In this document: piece by piece, positions 1 through 7,043 of the stretch | How positions within the stretch are numbered: the first letter of the stretch is position 1 | Layout of the letters: every line of letters begins with the position of its first letter | Assembly: GCA_964505065.1 (NCBI GenBank) | Contig: CAZDGF010000081.1 | Coordinates: 1 to 9,660 of the forward strand | Source of the DNA: JABMMZ01 sp964505065 | GTDB lineage: Bacteria > Bacteroidota > Bacteroidia > NS11-12g > UBA955 | Direction: 5' to 3' | Length of the DNA: 9,660 nt | Made by a program: the position numbers and the translations under genes | The notes under the pieces: model-generated | Databases searched by the model: none | The model's input: the letters and a program-made list of their open reading frames with translations, nothing else | Told to the model about the DNA's origin: nothing

Positions 1-36
1 AACTAAATCAAATAGTTCAATTTTTCAAATCTCCTA

Positions 37-67
37 TTGATTAATTTGGGTTAAAAAAAGATTTTTG
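37..67 (+). promoter_or_regulatory. Possible Bacteroidota-type promoter for the nif3 unit
   Basis: A TTG at 37-39 is followed after 20 bp by GATTTTTG at 60-67. This matches the Bacteroidota -7 consensus TAnnTTTG except at its first base, with the right spacing. A second candidate uses the TTG at 65-67 and TAATATTA at 89-96 and fits less well. In AT-rich DNA such matches occur by chance, so this is weak. Nothing else recognisable lies in 1-110. Confidence 0.25.
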
Positions 68-124
68 TAAAAGTTTCGGATGAGTGTGTAATATTATAGT
101 AATAAAGTTTTAAAAGGAGGAATA

Positions 125-184
125 ATGTTAAATTTTTCTATGTATTTTCGCATAAGTATAAAATGCACACCGTACAGCAAATAA
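125..184 (+). CDS. Possible 19-aa leader ORF overlapping the nif3 start
   Basis: An ATG at 125 lies 4 nt after a perfect Shine-Dalgarno stretch (AAAAGGAGG, 112-120). It opens a 19-codon ORF (MLNFSMYFRISIKCTPYSK) that ends at TAA 182-184, overlapping the first seven codons of the Nif3 gene in another frame. Strong Shine-Dalgarno sequences are unusual in Bacteroidota, which makes the pairing noticeable. The peptide has no recognisable function. It might couple translation into nif3, act as a leader, or be a chance ORF. The Nif3 family N-terminus fits the ATG at 163, so this is not simply a missed upstream start. Confidence 0.22.
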   Translation: MLNFSMYFRISIKCTPYSK

Positions 185-1263
185 TAGAAACAATAGAGGC
201 AATAGCCCCAACAGCCTACCAAGAAAACTACGACAACACAGGTTTAATAACAGGACAAAAGCAGCAAATAGCCACAGGCTTAATGCTTAGTCTCGATGTA
301 ACCGAGGAGGTTATTGAAGAAGCCATAGCCAATAATTGCAATTTAATTATTGCCCATCACCCCCTCATATTCAAAGGGTTAAAAAAAATTAATGGCAACA
401 ATACCATAGAGCGTAGCATTATAAAAGCCATTAAAAACGATATAGCCGTATATGCCGCCCATACCAATTTAGATAATGTATTACAAAATGGGGTTAATCA
501 AAAATTAGCCCAAGTATTGGGTTTGCAAAATATTTCCATTCTTCAACCAAAAGAAGAAGTATTGAGCAAATTAGCCATATATACTCCAAAAATAAACGTA
601 GAAGCCATTAAAATGGCTATATTCAATGCAGGTGCAGGCAATATTGGCAATTATAGCGAATGTAGTTTTTCTACTACAGGGCAAGGCACATTCAAGCCCA
701 ATGCAGCAGCCAATCCTGTGCAAGGCAAAGCAGAACATTTAGAAATAGTAGAAGAAATAAAAATAGAAGTAATATTGCCCAATTATTTAACAGAAAAAGT
801 AATACAAGCAGCTAAAAATGCCCACCCTTACGAGGTAATGGCTTACGATTTGTATGCTTTAAAAAATAATAACAATGAAATAGGAGCAGGTGCAGTAGGC
901 TTTTTACCTAACCAAATGGACATTGAAAGTTTTTTACAACATGTAAAAGAAAAATTAAATTTGAAAGTAATTAAACATACAAATTTCTCAAAACCGATAA
1001 AAAAAGTAGCCGTTTGTGGCGGAGTAGGTAGTTTTTTAATAGCCAAAGCCATAGCCGCAGGAGCAGATGCTTATATTACTGCCGACCTCAAATACCACGA
1101 ATATTTTGAAGCCGAAAATAAGCTACTATTGTGCGATGTAGGGCATTATGAATCAGAAATTTTCACTTTAGATATTTTTTACAACCTAATTAAAGAAAAA
1201 TTCCCTACTTTTGCAGTCGTTTTTTGCAGAAAAAACACAAACCCAATTCAATATTTTAATTAA
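163..1263 (+). CDS. Nif3-like dinuclear metal center protein (YqfO/YbgI, DUF34 family)
   Basis: This is a full-length, 366-aa member of the NIF3/DUF34 family, of the longer YqfO type. Residues 1-120 and about 275-366 form the two halves of the NIF3 fold. The region between them (about 125-245) fits the PII/CutA-like insertion seen in the long members. Family metal ligands are visible: the His65-His66 pair in IIAHHPLIFKG, Asp104 in AAHTNLD, and His328 and Glu332 in GHYESE. The N-terminal motif ENYDNTGL and the glycine-rich CGGVGS (285-290) are also typical. The protein is expected to be cytoplasmic and to form a toroidal hexamer binding two metal ions per subunit. Databases often call it GTP cyclohydrolase 1 type 2, but the physiological role of the family is unsettled. 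The start at ATG 163 matches the usual family N-terminus. The zinc-ribbon gene follows 4 nt after the stop, so the two are probably co-transcribed. Confidence 0.95.
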   Translation: MHTVQQIIETIEAIAPTAYQENYDNTGLITGQKQQIATGLMLSLDVTEEVIEEAIANNCNLIIAHHPLIFKGLKKINGNNTIERSIIKAIKNDIAVYAAHTNLDNVLQNGVNQKLAQVLGLQNISILQPKEEVLSKLAIYTPKINVEAIKMAIFNAGAGNIGNYSECSFSTTGQGTFKPNAAANPVQGKAEHLEIVEEIKIEVILPNYLTEKVIQAAKNAHPYEVMAYDLYALKNNNNEIGAGAVGFLPNQMDIESFLQHVKEKLNLKVIKHTNFSKPIKKVAVCGGVGSFLIAKAIAAGADAYITADLKYHEYFEAENKLLLCDVGHYESEIFTLDIFYNLIKEKFPTFAVVFCRKNTNPIQYFN

Positions 1264-1267
1264 CAAA

Positions 1268-2068
1268 ATGGCAGATTTATCAGTAGAAAAAAAACTTAAA
1301 GCCTTGTGGGAACTACAAGAAATTGATTCTAAAATAGACCAATTAAACCTTTTAAAAGGAGAGCTTCCTATAGAAGTTGCAGATTTAGAAGACGATATAG
1401 TAGGCTACGAAACCCGTATAGACAATATCAAAAATGATATAAAAGCTTACGAAACGGAAATAGCAAACTATAAAACCAATATTAAGCAATTTCAAGATTT
1501 ACAGAAAAAATACAAAACCCAATTAGATGCTGTAAAAAACAACCGTGAGTTTGAAGCATTGAACAAAGAAATTGAAATTTCTGGACTTGAGGTATTGGCT
1601 GCCGAAAAAAGAATAAAAGAAACACAAGCCCATATAGCTGCTAAAAACGAAAGTTTAGATAAAGTAAAAGAAGATATAGAAGGCAGAAAAAAAGACTTAG
1701 AGTTTAAGAAAAAAGAACTTAAAACCATAGTTGCAGATACCGAGCAAGAGGAAAAAGAATTGGGCAAAGAGCGTGTAGGTATTGAAAAATTAGTAGATGA
1801 ACGCTTATTAAAAGCCTTTAACAGAATTAGAAAAAATGTAAAAAACGGTATAGCTATTGCCCCAATTATGCGTGGAAGCTGCGGTGGTTGTTTTTCTAAA
1901 ATACCGCCCCAACGCCAAAGCGATATTAAACAACATTTTAAAATTATAGATTGCGAACATTGCGGTAGAATATTGGTGGACAATGCTGTAACAGGTATAG
2001 TTAGCGAAGTGGTGGTAGAAGAAGAAAAACCAAAACGTAGAGTACGTTCGCTAAAAGCTACTAAATAA
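1268..2068 (+). CDS. Coiled-coil protein with C4-type zinc ribbon (zf-RING_7, CdsZ/HP0958-like)
   Basis: This predicted cytoplasmic protein has 266 residues. Residues 1 to about 185 are highly charged and heptad-like, consistent with a long antiparallel helical hairpin. They include the family motif NNREFEALNKEIE (about 91-103). The C-terminal zinc ribbon has cysteines at 205 and 208 (CGGC) and at 229 and 232 (CEHC), so a four-cysteine site is intact. The tail is basic (KPKRRVRS). The layout matches the zf-RING_7 (PF02591) family, which includes Helicobacter HP0958 and chlamydial CdsZ; a nucleic-acid-binding or chaperone-like role has been proposed for some members. The role in Bacteroidota is unknown to me, though linkage to nif3 is common there. 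An in-frame ATG at 1211 would add 19 residues but would overlap the nif3 end by 53 nt. ATG 1268, 4 nt past the nif3 stop, starts the recognisable protein (MADLSVEKKLKALWELQ). Confidence 0.92.
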   Translation: MADLSVEKKLKALWELQEIDSKIDQLNLLKGELPIEVADLEDDIVGYETRIDNIKNDIKAYETEIANYKTNIKQFQDLQKKYKTQLDAVKNNREFEALNKEIEISGLEVLAAEKRIKETQAHIAAKNESLDKVKEDIEGRKKDLEFKKKELKTIVADTEQEEKELGKERVGIEKLVDERLLKAFNRIRKNVKNGIAIAPIMRGSCGGCFSKIPPQRQSDIKQHFKIIDCEHCGRILVDNAVTGIVSEVVVEEEKPKRRVRSLKATK

Positions 2069-2114
2069 CTTTAGTTTAAGAAAAGCAATTAGTATGCTTG
2101 GCTTTACAATATTT

Positions 2115-2147
2115 AAAAGGAATACAAGTAATTGTGTTCCTTTTTTT
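2115..2147 (+). terminator. Intrinsic terminator of the nif3/zinc-ribbon unit
   Basis: The arms AAAGGAATACAA (2116-2127) and TTGTGTTCCTTT (2132-2143) form a 12-bp stem with one T-G wobble and a GTAA loop, followed by more T residues to 2147. It lies 46 nt after the zinc-ribbon stop. It also lies inside a longer open frame that begins at 2094, which argues that this upstream frame is not translated. Confidence 0.85.
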
Positions 2148-2155
2148 ATGTTTTC

Positions 2156-2216
2156 CTCACCCCAACCCCTCTCCACAACTTGTCCCGCTAATGCGGGAGG
2201 AAAGGGGCTTTTTATT
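2156..2216 (+). repeat. Nested GC-rich hairpin, dispersed intergenic repeat type
   Basis: The outer arms CCCCTCTCC (2166-2174) and GGAAAGGGG (2199-2207) pair with one mismatch. Inside them CCCGC (2184-2188) and GCGGG (2193-2197) form a perfect stem around TAAT. A T-rich run follows (2209-2213). The wording (CTCACCCCAACCCCTCTCC) is that of short intergenic repeats often seen in Bacteroidota genomes. Its base composition stands out from the surrounding DNA. It could act as a second terminator or be a mobile repeat remnant. Confidence 0.6.
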
Positions 2217-2232
2217 TTAGTAATTCAAAAAA

Positions 2233-2412
2233 TCCTCTTTGCGTCTTTGCGTGAAAATCAAAAATCAAAAATAAATTCTCGATACAAAAATTTCAAAGCC
2301 AATTTTTTACTCGAATTGACAAAATCCTTTTCGTCTTTGCGTCTTTGCGTGCAAATCAAAAATCAAAAATCAAAAATCAAAAATCAAAATTTCCCCTTTG
2401 TGCCTTTGCGTG
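2233..2412. repeat. Three CTTTGCG-type repeats with an AAAAATC heptad array
   Basis: Related units end in TTTGCGTG at 2233-2253, 2325-2351 and 2393-2412. The first two carry the doubled core CTTTGCGTCTTTGCGTG, and the third is a diverged form (CTTTGTGCCTTTGCGTG). The first is followed by a short ATC-spaced A-rich tail (2254-2273). The second is followed by four perfect AAAAATC heptads (2358-2385) with partial units on each side. The third copy overlaps the likely start codon of the TPR-like gene. Such low-complexity units are typical of dispersed intergenic repeats. The array is too short and irregular for a CRISPR. Confidence 0.65.
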
Positions 2413-3890
2413 CTATCATAGTATTATTTATTCTTCTCAATACATGCTCAAAAACCTTTGCCGCTCCTACTTTTAAATGCACAGGCAATACCCTTAAAGC
2501 ACAAAATTTGATATTCGACTTAAAACTAAATGAAGCAGAAAAAATATTAGCCACAGAAAGTGCAGAAAACCTTGCCAATATTTGGCTTCAAGAGTATATT
2601 CTATTTTATAAAAATTTTATTTTAGAAGAAGAAAAACTTTACAACGAATCGCTCAAAACGTGGGATAGCTACATTCAAAAAGCAGAAAAACTAAAAACCA
2701 ACGATGCTTGGTATAGGTTTGTATTGTCTGATATGTATATCCATAGAGGCTTGGTAAAACTTAAAATGGCAAACAATTTTGGTGCAGGCAACGATTTAAA
2801 AAAAGCCAATACATTGCTAAAAGAAAATGAAAAAATATATCCTTCATTTCTTCCAGATAATAAAAATATAGGCTTAATTCAAGCCGCCATAAGTTCAGTA
2901 CCCAAAAGCTACCAATGGCTTACCAATATTTTAGGGTTTGAAGGTAATTTAGACGAAGGCATAAAAAAAATAGAAACTTATTTAAACAGCACACAAACAG
3001 CACCCGAGCATACCAATTTAAAAATAGAAACAGCTTTTATTTTGGCACTTGTACAGCATCATTTGCAAAAGAAAAGCGAAGCAGCTTGGCAAACAATCAG
3101 TGGCTATACATTGAGTTATAAAACAAGTTTGCTGCAAAATTATATGCGTGCCACTATTGCCAATTATGCAGGTAAAAATGATGAAGTTATAGCCATAATT
3201 ACCCAAAAACCAAGTTATTTTAGCACCTTTCCTTTCTATTTTATGGATTATTTATTGGGTACAGCCAAACTAAAACGCTTAGATGCTGATGCCGATATTC
3301 ATTTTAAAATATATACTGTAAAATTTAATGGCAAGCATTATAAAAAATCGGCATACCGCTATTTGGCTTGGAGCAGCACAATAAAAAATGATATAGCAAC
3401 TGCAAATATCAATTACACCCTTTGTATCAAAAATGGCAATGCCGAACTCGAAGAAGATAAACAAGCCCTTAAAGAAGCAAATGAAGTACTAAAATGGTCG
3501 GCTTTATTGCTAAAGCCACGCTTGCTTTTCGATGGCAAATATTATACCCAAGCCCTTACTTTGCTCAATACAATAAAAGAAAGCGAACTGGTGCATACCA
3601 AATATAAATTAGAATACAATTACCGCAAAGCCCGTATTTATCATGAAAAACAAGATTTATTGCCAGCATTTAGCCTATATGAAAAAGTGATAAAAGAGGG
3701 GCAAAACGAAACCTACTATTATGCATCTTATGCAGCCCTACAATTGGCTTATATTTACGAAGGGCAGAAAAAAAACAAGTTAGCAATTGCGTATTTTAAA
3801 AAAGCAAAAAATGATTTTCCTAAAAACGAAGAATACCGCAATACCATTGAACAAAAAGCCAAAGCAGGGTTAAAAAGATTGGGTGCTTAG
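2400..3890 (+). CDS. Exported TPR-like helical repeat protein, TTC39/IML2-like motif
   Basis: From GTG 2400 the product has 496 residues; from TTG 2406 it has 494. Either start gives a classic signal peptide: a short basic start (LRA), hydrophobic core IIVLFILL, and likely cleavage after SKTFA. The frame stays open back to ATG 2094, but that stretch contains a strong terminator and repeats, so I do not count it as coding. The mature part is helix-rich. TPR-like helix pairs are clear near the C-terminus (about 398-435, with YRKARIYHEKQDLLPAFSLYEKVI, and 440-478, with LAYIYEGQKKNKLAIAYFKKA). A segment in the middle (AAISSVPKSYQWLTNILGF, then G, about 160-190) resembles the SLLP...GFsG...G motif of TTC39/IML2 (DUF3808) proteins. 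A later stretch (YLLGTAKLKRLDADADIHF) fits the same family. It is probably periplasmic or outer-membrane associated. Its function is unknown. Confidence 0.8.
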   Translation: MPLRAIIVLFILLNTCSKTFAAPTFKCTGNTLKAQNLIFDLKLNEAEKILATESAENLANIWLQEYILFYKNFILEEEKLYNESLKTWDSYIQKAEKLKTNDAWYRFVLSDMYIHRGLVKLKMANNFGAGNDLKKANTLLKENEKIYPSFLPDNKNIGLIQAAISSVPKSYQWLTNILGFEGNLDEGIKKIETYLNSTQTAPEHTNLKIETAFILALVQHHLQKKSEAAWQTISGYTLSYKTSLLQNYMRATIANYAGKNDEVIAIITQKPSYFSTFPFYFMDYLLGTAKLKRLDADADIHFKIYTVKFNGKHYKKSAYRYLAWSSTIKNDIATANINYTLCIKNGNAELEEDKQALKEANEVLKWSALLLKPRLLFDGKYYTQALTLLNTIKESELVHTKYKLEYNYRKARIYHEKQDLLPAFSLYEKVIKEGQNETYYYASYAALQLAYIYEGQKKNKLAIAYFKKAKNDFPKNEEYRNTIEQKAKAGLKRLGA

Positions 3891-3908
3891 ATTAGTACAA
3901 ATTCTTAT

Positions 3909-3927
3909 TTAACGTGAGTTAGGGATA
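3909..3927 (+). repeat. Solo copy of the MITE-like element end
   Basis: TTAACGTGAGTTAGGGATA differs from the 9401-9418 sequence by one substitution and one missing base, and matches the inverted 9573-9591 end at 16 of 19 positions. It begins 19 bp after the TPR-like gene. A possible degenerate partner (TAGCCCGTAACTATTAA) lies at 4161-4177. Confidence 0.5.
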
Positions 3928-4042
3928 AGAAAATTAAAAAAACATCGAATAATTTGAAGCAAAGGGTGCGGCTGGTGTCCACGAATTGCGGAGCAAACAT
4001 GAATACAAATAGAAAAACAATTAGTTAATGAATAAATGTGTG

Positions 4043-4098
4043 AAATTTTAATTTTAGCCAACTACTTTTTGAATTAACAACCAACAAAATTAAAATTT
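4043..4098. repeat. 13-bp perfect inverted repeat
   Basis: AAATTTTAATTTT (4043-4055) and AAAATTAAAATTT (4086-4098) are perfectly complementary across a 30-nt loop. The arms are pure A/T, so chance is a real possibility. A weaker pairing outside it (TCCACGAA near 3977 with TTTCGTGG near 4102) could extend it into one larger structure. Confidence 0.4.
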
Positions 4099-4121
4099 GG
4101 ATTTCGTGGGGCCTTTTTTGC

Positions 4122-4149
4122 TTTACTTTTTGGGCAAGCAAAAAGTAAA
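4122..4149. terminator. 11-bp hairpin between convergent genes
   Basis: TTTACTTTTTG (4122-4132) and CAAAAAGTAAA (4139-4149) form a perfect stem around GGCAAG. The position between two gene ends suggests a role in ending transcripts. A classic run of T after the stem is missing on both strands, so this is a hairpin with a possible bidirectional terminator role. Confidence 0.4.
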
Positions 4150-4218
4150 AAATCATAAAATAGCCCGTAACTATTAATTTTATGCGCATTAAAGTTTAAA
4201 CCTAAATCCCAAATCTTT

Positions 4219-7041
4219 CTACTTCATCAACGTTACCGTTACCCTCTGATTAAGCCTAATACCCTTATTGGTAGTGTATTCTATGCGGGCGGTATATACC
4301 CCATCGGATGCATTGCTACCACCCCAAGCCTCATTGGGTTTACCTTTAAATATTAGCTCACCCCAGCGGTTGTATATGCTTATGTTATAGCTTTGTAAAC
4401 CATAGCCCACTATATCGAATGAATCATTTACAGCATCATCATTGGGGGTAAAAGCTGTAGGAATAAAAATAGTAGGAATGTAAGGCAAACACAACTCGTT
4501 GCTATGGCTTAGTATTTGCGCTTGGCTTGCCTCTTGGCTTTGTATGCGGTAGCAGGCTTGCAGCTCGCCAAGGTTTAAAAACTGATTATCCGTATAGCCA
4601 TTGTTAGCATTTTGGCTGTTAATGGTTTGCCAAGTGCCATTTATAAATTTTTGAATAGCGTAAGTAATATTACTGCCTTGCCATTGTAGGTATGGCGAAA
4701 AACTAATTACAGCCGCCTCATTATGCCCCTGCATAGTGGCTTGTAAAAATACAGGCTTGCCCTGCCGCCCTTGGCTGCATTGGTTACCGCAACTATCTAT
4801 ACCTGCTATGGTATAGCTTACATCTTGCGTATAGGGTATGTTTTCTTGAAAAAAAGTATCTGCTGTGGTTTTGTAAGGGCTATTGTTTTTATATACTTGA
4901 TAGCTTACTGCCCCATCTATAGCTCCCCAATATACCAAAGCATTTTTGGCTTGTACAGTGCTGTTGATGACATTTGTAGTATCGTAAATTGTAAGCCCTT
5001 TGCTTATGTTAAATATTACGCTATCTTGCATAATGACACAACCGCTAAAGCCTGTAAGCCTTTGCAGGGCTTTGTACACCCCTGCTTTGGCAAAGGTATG
5101 CGTAAATGTGGGCTGATTGACAGGTACATTTTGCCATAGTTTGGTATCCGAAAAATAATAATCTTTTTGCTGCACATTTAGCGTGGTAGTATCTGTAAAC
5201 AGGGCTATAAAAGGGGAGCAGCCTTGTTTGTATTGCACCGTAAAACCTGGCATGGGGGCATCTACTACTTTAATGTATTGGTTTTTGGTAAGCGTGCTAT
5301 CGCAGTAGCCATTTTTATAATGCAGGGTTACGGTATATACACCAGGCTTGGTATAAGTATGCATTGGGTTTTTAGCAGCGCTTGTAGCCCCATCGCCAAA
5401 GCTCCATAAGTACTCGTTTTTTAGCGTATCTTGGGCATGGCTATGGTTTATAAACTGCAAGCCTGTGTACCTACAAACAATGCTATCTTTGGCATAAAAA
5501 TTGGCTATGGGCTTTGGGGGAATGCGCACTTTTATGGTATCTATATACCACTCGCCATAGCCTTTGCCCCTTGGGCTATAGCCAAATAGTTTTATAACAT
5601 AATCTCCATTTTTGGTATAAGTAAGCGGTGGGGGCTCTTTGGTGTAGTAATATTGCTCTATGCCTTGCTCATTTTGTATGTGCCAAGTATAATTGGTAAA
5701 GCCTATATAGTATTGGCTATTGTTTTTGATGTTTACGGTGGCTGCGCAAGTATATTGAAAATTAATATTTAACCTTATATAATCGTATAAATGTTTGTTG
5801 TTTTGAGTGTACATTTGGAATTGACTAGGTAAAACTTCAGATTGCATCTCTACATTACATTGGGGATAAGGTTTATTGGGCTGTTTTATTTTGCTTAAAT
5901 AAAATTTTCCATTAATTTCTTCATCACGATTAAAAAAAAATATTTCTCCTAAATGGTTTAAATTTAATATTACCCAATTAGCAAACTTTATATTTGATTT
6001 TCTATATATAGATTGTGGTGCGTTATTGCTATATAGGTCGTATTGGTATAAATCCACTTGGTTATTATTTGTATTATTAGGATTTATTAATACATCATGA
6101 AAATATAAAAAACTATCATTTGGCGAAAAACAAAAACCATCTAATGTATATGTGAAAAGTGAGGTAGGATTTATTAACCTGTGCCTAATATTTGAATTTA
6201 TAGTTTTAGGCGTACCAAATTTACCTGTTTGTTTATCAAAACTTATAATACTTCTGTTACTATTTCTATAATACTCTTTATTAGGAAAATTTGTATTAAA
6301 AGTAAAAATATCTTGAAATGCAATAAATTCCCCATTATTAGACAATTGCATTAGCGATTGAAAATAATATTCATCATAGTGAGAAAGCAATGGATTTTTA
6401 CTTAAACTATCGGGTATTATTTTATCCTCAGGGTAATACATAGTGTCTAACAGTTTAAAAATACCCCCATGCAATATTTTGTAGGAGTAAAAATAATTTT
6501 TTGTTCGAATAACTATTACAGGCTGTGCTTCGGTATTTCTGCAAGCTGTAATACACAATATTTTTTCTGTAAATTGTATAGGTATATTTTTGTTGTTTTG
6601 AGGCACATAAAACTCTGGCATAGCTTTTAGGTTGCGCTTAATGTATGAACTGTATAATATACTGTCGTTAAATATGCCTGTAAAATTACTTTTTGGCATA
6701 CCATAATTTAAATAATGGTTGGTATCTAACATTAAAAAATAGTAACTATTAGCTGTATTAAAATAATGTTTTAAACTATCGCCATTGGCTATTAATTGGC
6801 TTTTAGCATTGTGTACATAGCCCCCATTTGTATATAACAGTGGCAAGCCATTAAAATCTGCAATTGCCGAATTGTTAATATTTCTATAATCATTGGTTAA
6901 GCCCCAATAGTACACCATTTTACCTGCCTTGTTAAAAGAAAAGCCTTGCCTATATTCATGCCAAAAATTATTCGTTTGGGCATTTAGCATTATGCTAAAT
7001 GCCCAAAGAATAATAAGCGTATAAAGTTTTATGTAACGCAC
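4219..7041 (-). CDS. T9SS type B (CHU_C) exported protein with PKD domains and N-terminal propeller-like region
   Basis: The 940-residue product starts with a signal peptide (residues 1-21, core TLIILWAFSIML, cleavage near NAQ). Residues about 25-400 resemble the beta-propeller-like N-termini of Bacteroidota surface proteins (FNGLPLLYTNGG, SPNDSFLYFHDVLI). A degenerate PKD-like region spans about 425-508. A canonical PKD domain follows at 511-595 (WSFGDGATSAAKNPMHTYTKPGVYTVTL region) and a further one at 597-680. Two fibronectin-III-like segments (about 690-765 and 770-855) come next. The C-terminal 85 residues form a CHU_C gliding-motility-type sorting domain (FIPTAFTPNDDAVNDSF ... YNRWGELIF ... 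DGVYTARI). The protein should pass through the Sec and T9SS systems and end on the cell surface or outside it. The start codon is GTG (7041-7039), 2 nt after the stop of the upstream gene, with AAAGG just before it. Base composition changes sharply inside the gene (see findings). An adhesive or gliding-related role is likely but not shown. Confidence 0.9.
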   Translation of the reverse strand: MRYIKLYTLIILWAFSIMLNAQTNNFWHEYRQGFSFNKAGKMVYYWGLTNDYRNINNSAIADFNGLPLLYTNGGYVHNAKSQLIANGDSLKHYFNTANSYYFLMLDTNHYLNYGMPKSNFTGIFNDSILYSSYIKRNLKAMPEFYVPQNNKNIPIQFTEKILCITACRNTEAQPVIVIRTKNYFYSYKILHGGIFKLLDTMYYPEDKIIPDSLSKNPLLSHYDEYYFQSLMQLSNNGEFIAFQDIFTFNTNFPNKEYYRNSNRSIISFDKQTGKFGTPKTINSNIRHRLINPTSLFTYTLDGFCFSPNDSFLYFHDVLINPNNTNNNQVDLYQYDLYSNNAPQSIYRKSNIKFANWVILNLNHLGEIFFFNRDEEINGKFYLSKIKQPNKPYPQCNVEMQSEVLPSQFQMYTQNNKHLYDYIRLNINFQYTCAATVNIKNNSQYYIGFTNYTWHIQNEQGIEQYYYTKEPPPLTYTKNGDYVIKLFGYSPRGKGYGEWYIDTIKVRIPPKPIANFYAKDSIVCRYTGLQFINHSHAQDTLKNEYLWSFGDGATSAAKNPMHTYTKPGVYTVTLHYKNGYCDSTLTKNQYIKVVDAPMPGFTVQYKQGCSPFIALFTDTTTLNVQQKDYYFSDTKLWQNVPVNQPTFTHTFAKAGVYKALQRLTGFSGCVIMQDSVIFNISKGLTIYDTTNVINSTVQAKNALVYWGAIDGAVSYQVYKNNSPYKTTADTFFQENIPYTQDVSYTIAGIDSCGNQCSQGRQGKPVFLQATMQGHNEAAVISFSPYLQWQGSNITYAIQKFINGTWQTINSQNANNGYTDNQFLNLGELQACYRIQSQEASQAQILSHSNELCLPYIPTIFIPTAFTPNDDAVNDSFDIVGYGLQSYNISIYNRWGELIFKGKPNEAWGGSNASDGVYTARIEYTTNKGIRLNQRVTVTLMK

Positions 7042-7043
7042 CT

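Larger units (their letters stand above)
3891..4218. other. Convergent intergenic region without a recognisable gene
   Basis: This 328-bp gap separates the ends of the TPR-like gene (+) and the PKD/CHU_C gene (-). It begins with a sequence like the end of the MITE-like element found near 9401 (3909-3927). It then holds a stretch of mixed composition (about 3955-4010, including GGTGTCCACGAATTGCGG) that I do not recognise. Two inverted repeats follow. I see no credible small ORF or tRNA in it. Confidence 0.6.

Noticed and set aside
163..1263. Annotation of the Nif3-like protein as a GTP cyclohydrolase
   Set aside because: The sequence shows only the family metal site. The enzymatic label is not well founded for the family as a whole, so I keep the structural name.
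1211..1267. Upstream in-frame ATG for the zinc-ribbon protein
   Set aside because: It would overlap the nif3 end by 53 nt and add 19 residues unlike the family N-terminus. ATG 1268 fits the spacing and the family start.
1492..1983. 163-aa open frame on the - strand
   Set aside because: It lies wholly inside the zinc-ribbon gene, which has clear motifs. Its Phe/Ser/Leu-rich composition is what the complement of Lys/Glu-rich coiled coil gives.
2353..2390. Heptad AAAAATC repeats as a possible CRISPR or contingency array
   Set aside because: The units are 7 bp without spacers, so this is not a CRISPR. The tract lies upstream of the likely start codon, so a frame-switch role is not supported.
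3955..4010. Possible tRNA or other known RNA in the convergent gap
   Set aside because: No cloverleaf arms or T-loop motif can be found, and I cannot match it to a known RNA family.
4771..5139. 122-aa open frame on the + strand
   Set aside because: It is antisense to PKD and fibronectin-like domains of the - strand gene and has no recognisable motif.
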